A stretch of DNA of 64,000 nt, taken from contig NZ_KI669454.1 in assembly GCF_000507845.1 (NCBI RefSeq), forward strand, positions 1,618,604-1,682,603. The letters run 5' to 3'. This document shows positions 59,764 to 64,000 of the stretch, piece after piece. The notes under the pieces were generated by a model. That model was not told the origin of the DNA. It did not search any database and worked only from the letters and a program-made list of their open reading frames with translations. Source of the DNA: Helicobacter macacae MIT 99-5501 (GTDB lineage: Bacteria > Campylobacterota > Campylobacteria > Campylobacterales > Helicobacteraceae). Made by a program: the position numbers and the translations under genes. Positions within the stretch are counted from its first letter, which is position 1. Every line of letters begins with the position of its first letter.

Positions 59764-60721
59764 TTTTGTTAAGTATTCTTACATTACCGCCTTATTGAGT
59801 GTATCATTTTAGCTTGTTGTGGATTCACAACAATGCTTAAACAAAGACTTCAATAAAGCAGGGTTATTGTAGTTTTATTTTACTTAGGCTATTAACAATG
59901 AAAAGTCAAATAACACGACTTATAAAGTCTAATGCAAATCCTAAGCTAGAAATCATAAATCACAAGCTAGAAATCATAATATGCTAAATCTTGCAAAAGC
60001 CATAAACTCTAGCAAGAATCTAAAGCGATAAAATCTAAGAGGATTAAAAATCCAAATTAGAATCTAGCCAAATCTAGCTGATTTTAACTCAAGCAAGTAT
60101 GATAAAATCCAAAGTAAGATAGCTTAAGAACCTTAAAGATGGAAAAATCAAATAGGCTAGAATCTTAAGGATAATAAAACCCAAGAATCTTAAAGAATCT
60201 AACTAAAAATCTAAAAGACAATCTAGCACAAAGAGGCTAGATAGAATCTAAGTTAAGATTCTAAATAACTCCAAGTGGATTTTATAGCTAGATTCTAGTT
60301 GATTGTAATAGAATCTACTTAAGATTATAAACCCAAGTTGAAGTAAGAACCTAAAAAAGTGTTAGATTATTACTTCAATAAGATTCCATTTTTTAGATTT
60401 TTTGCCCTTAATAGAGATTCTAAAGAACTCCACAAAAAACACTAAAAAGAATGCTAAAAGAACACCTTAACACCAAAGGTTTCTTAAAGATTCTCTATGT
60501 GGATTCTCCTAAGACTTGCATTAAACCTTATAGAACAAACAATAAAAACAAAAACTCTAAGCTAAACTAAAAATCCAAGTAAGTTAATCAAATATTGCGT
60601 TGCTGATTTTAACCAAATTATTTTTTAAGTAATTTGGTTTTAACCAACCACTTCTAATTAACCATTTTAATTGGCTTTAATTAGTTTTAATTAACTTGGG
60701 ATTTTAGATAGACTTAAGCTA
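59764..60721. other. tRNA-Ala to 23S spacer, rich in AATCTA/TAGATT motifs
   Basis: About 960 bp without a gene. It is dominated by short recurring AATCTA, CTAGAATC and AAGATTC words, giving a low-complexity look, and includes one TAGATTCTAG (60289-60298). Confidence 0.7.
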
Positions 60722-60797
60722 TGGTGGAGAATAGCGGGATCGAACCGCTGACCTCCTGCGTGCAAAGCAGGCGCTCTCCCAGCTGAGCTAATTCCCC
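60722..60797 (-). tRNA. tRNA-Ala (anticodon TGC)
   Basis: 76 nt with encoded CCA. Anticodon arm CTGC-TTTGCAC-GCAG; standard spacer tRNA of rRNA operons. Confidence 0.97.
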
Positions 60798-60950
60798 TTA
60801 TTTGCAAAGATTTTCTTAAAAAAACTTAAGCAATCTAAGAAATCTAAAATAACATAACAAGGATAGGCTAAAGACCACAATGTATTTCCTAAATCTAACC
60901 CATAAACAAGTTCATTGCCACTAAACCAAAAATAGACAAGAAACAAGCTA

Positions 60951-61027
<77 letters not shown>

Positions 61028-61158
61028 ATATTGAATCAAATAGGACAATAATCTCTGAAAACTAAGCAAGAATCTAAAGCGCGTAATGTGCCAACTCTAC
61101 CAACTAAAAATAGCAAGGTTGCAAGCAAGCTAAACAAATAGCTTGCTTTTTTTCTCTG

Positions 61159-62817
<1,659 letters not shown>

Positions 62818-64000
62818 AAAAATGGGGAATTTAGAATCTAAAAATAGAGCCAAACTCTCCATAAAAAGTTAAAGTTTTTGAAGCTATGGAAATTTAAGTC
62901 AATATAAAATACCAACCACAAACTTGCCATAAACTCATAAAAACTTAAATAAGGCTCACAAAGTTAAACTTGCAAACTCTAAACTTTAGAATTTGTGCTT
63001 AAATTTTGTGTTTTATGAAAGGGTTTATCCTTGCTACTTACTAAATCATAACTATTAAGCTAGTAAAAACATAGCTTAAAGTTATAGACTTATCACTCGT
63101 ATCACAAAGACTTTACTCTTAAGCTAAGTTAAGTGTTGCAATATGCAATAACAATTTGCAACGGTTACTTAAAGCTTTAAGTCATAGTCGAGTTGTATGA
63201 ATGTAAGAGATAAAGCTAGCATAATTACTTGCTTTATCATCTTGCTTAGTTGTCAAAGATCATTTACCAATTTTTCATCAATTCTAGTTAAAGATAAAAA
63301 ATGTAAAATATCACCAAATTGCTCTTTAAGTGTTTTTACTTCAATGTTCTTATCGTTCTTATCAATCTCTTATTACCACTCGTTAATGCTATCTTAAACA
63401 TTCACTATCTAATGCTTTTAAAGCATTTTTAAGTCGTTTAAGTCGATTTTTGTTGTTTGTAGCTTTTGTGGATATTGTTTTAAGCGCAATCACGCTTTAT
63501 CAAACTTTACACCACTTCACATTCTCTGGATTCTCTAACGCTTACAACACTGCTTTACACTATCTACACTGCTTTACATTGCTCTGCTCTACATTTAGAG
63601 TATCACAAAACATCACAGCAGTATCACAGCTAGCGACACAATATACACAACAATGAGTATCCCAAATAAAAGTCATTTAACAAATCATTTGGCATCATTT
63701 GGTAATGATAAGAAACAAATCATCTAGTATAAAGTGCAAGTGCTACAATGCAAGTATGAAATGCGTAAAAACTACACAAGAAAACAACACAGAAATAACA
63801 AGAAACAAAAAGATAAAAAACACGGGAAAATTTGGGAAAGGGAATAATACAGATATTATGCTTAAATGTTGCTTAAGTGTGGGGATAATTAAGAGAAATT
63901 GTGAAAGATAAAATATCAAATGTCATAAAGTAAGTGTGAAAAAGTGTGAAAGATTTGTGGGGGGAGGTTGGAAAAATTTCGGTGGAAATGTAAATTTTTT
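62818..64000. promoter_or_regulatory. rRNA operon leader and promoter region
   Basis: About 1.2 kb without a convincing gene; the small frames have no ribosome sites. A 17-bp copy of the 16S 5' edge (CAAACTCTCCATAAAAA) lies at 62806-62822 and again at 62851-62867. A weak minus-strand TTGTGA-15-TATAAC (63107-63081) is one possible promoter. The true rrn promoter could not be fixed. Confidence 0.5.

Noticed and set aside
63197..63911. Three small open frames upstream of the rRNA operon
   Set aside because: No ribosome sites, biased low-complexity composition, and likely part of the rRNA leader.

Overview
The window looks like chromosomal DNA of an enterohepatic-type Helicobacter (Campylobacterota). 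The evidence is low G+C, AAGGAG-type ribosome sites, extended -10 promoters (TGnTATAAT), a Helicobacter FlaA flagellin, the PseC/futalosine/Lpp20/AguB gene set, Helicobacter-type outer membrane barrels, and a 16S rRNA gene carrying a ~165-nt intervening sequence of the kind reported for H. typhlonius. The species cannot be fixed from this sequence alone.

Layout. 1-3.3 kb: trpS (5' part only), an Lpp20-like lipoprotein, trmL and pseC. 3.4-5.9 kb: a TonB-dependent receptor with a CT-repeat switch. 6.4 kb: tRNA-Ala(GGC). 6.8-13.7 kb: the methylcitrate operon prpE-prpB-prpC-prpD, with a divergent HTH protein that is a candidate local regulator. 14.0-15.6 kb: flaA with a sigma-28 promoter and a hairpin leader. 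15.9-17.2 kb: argG. 17.3-20.4 kb: a graveyard (TRL-family pseudogene, HipA-like kinase, LPD3-like fragment, possible TnpB tail, GT-rich low complexity). 20.4-24.2 kb: two paralogous beta-barrel proteins, one with two poly-G tracts. 24.7-27.5 kb: aguB, an acidic small protein, tcdA and an aldolase-like gene. 28.3-29.5 kb: lone trpB behind a possible attenuation leader. 29.7-30.4 kb: an outer membrane protein switched OFF by a G11 tract. 30.8-46.5 kb: mostly housekeeping genes (metK, mqnD, flavin reductase, waaF, hisS, capA-like gene with two tiny membrane ORFs, flgG/flgF-type rod gene behind a sigma-54 promoter, paired SMR exporters, lon, bamD, htpX, folE). 46.6-55.4 kb: a second TonB receptor, an EamA transporter, a chemoreceptor whose promoter holds T15, and a pentapeptide-repeat membrane protein split by a 7-bp tandem duplication. 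55.4-64 kb: low-complexity DNA and a canonical rRNA operon on the minus strand (16S-tRNA-Ile-tRNA-Ala-23S-5S) with its long leader.

How it works together. The prp genes activate propionate and run the methylcitrate cycle. The most striking theme is contingency: at least three surface genes carry mononucleotide or dinucleotide tracts in their coding regions, one chemoreceptor has a homopolymer inside its promoter, and one membrane gene is broken by a reversible-looking heptamer duplication. A second theme is the repeated presence of Lys/Ser/Thr/Gln-rich low-complexity insertions and N-terminal extensions in otherwise conserved enzymes.
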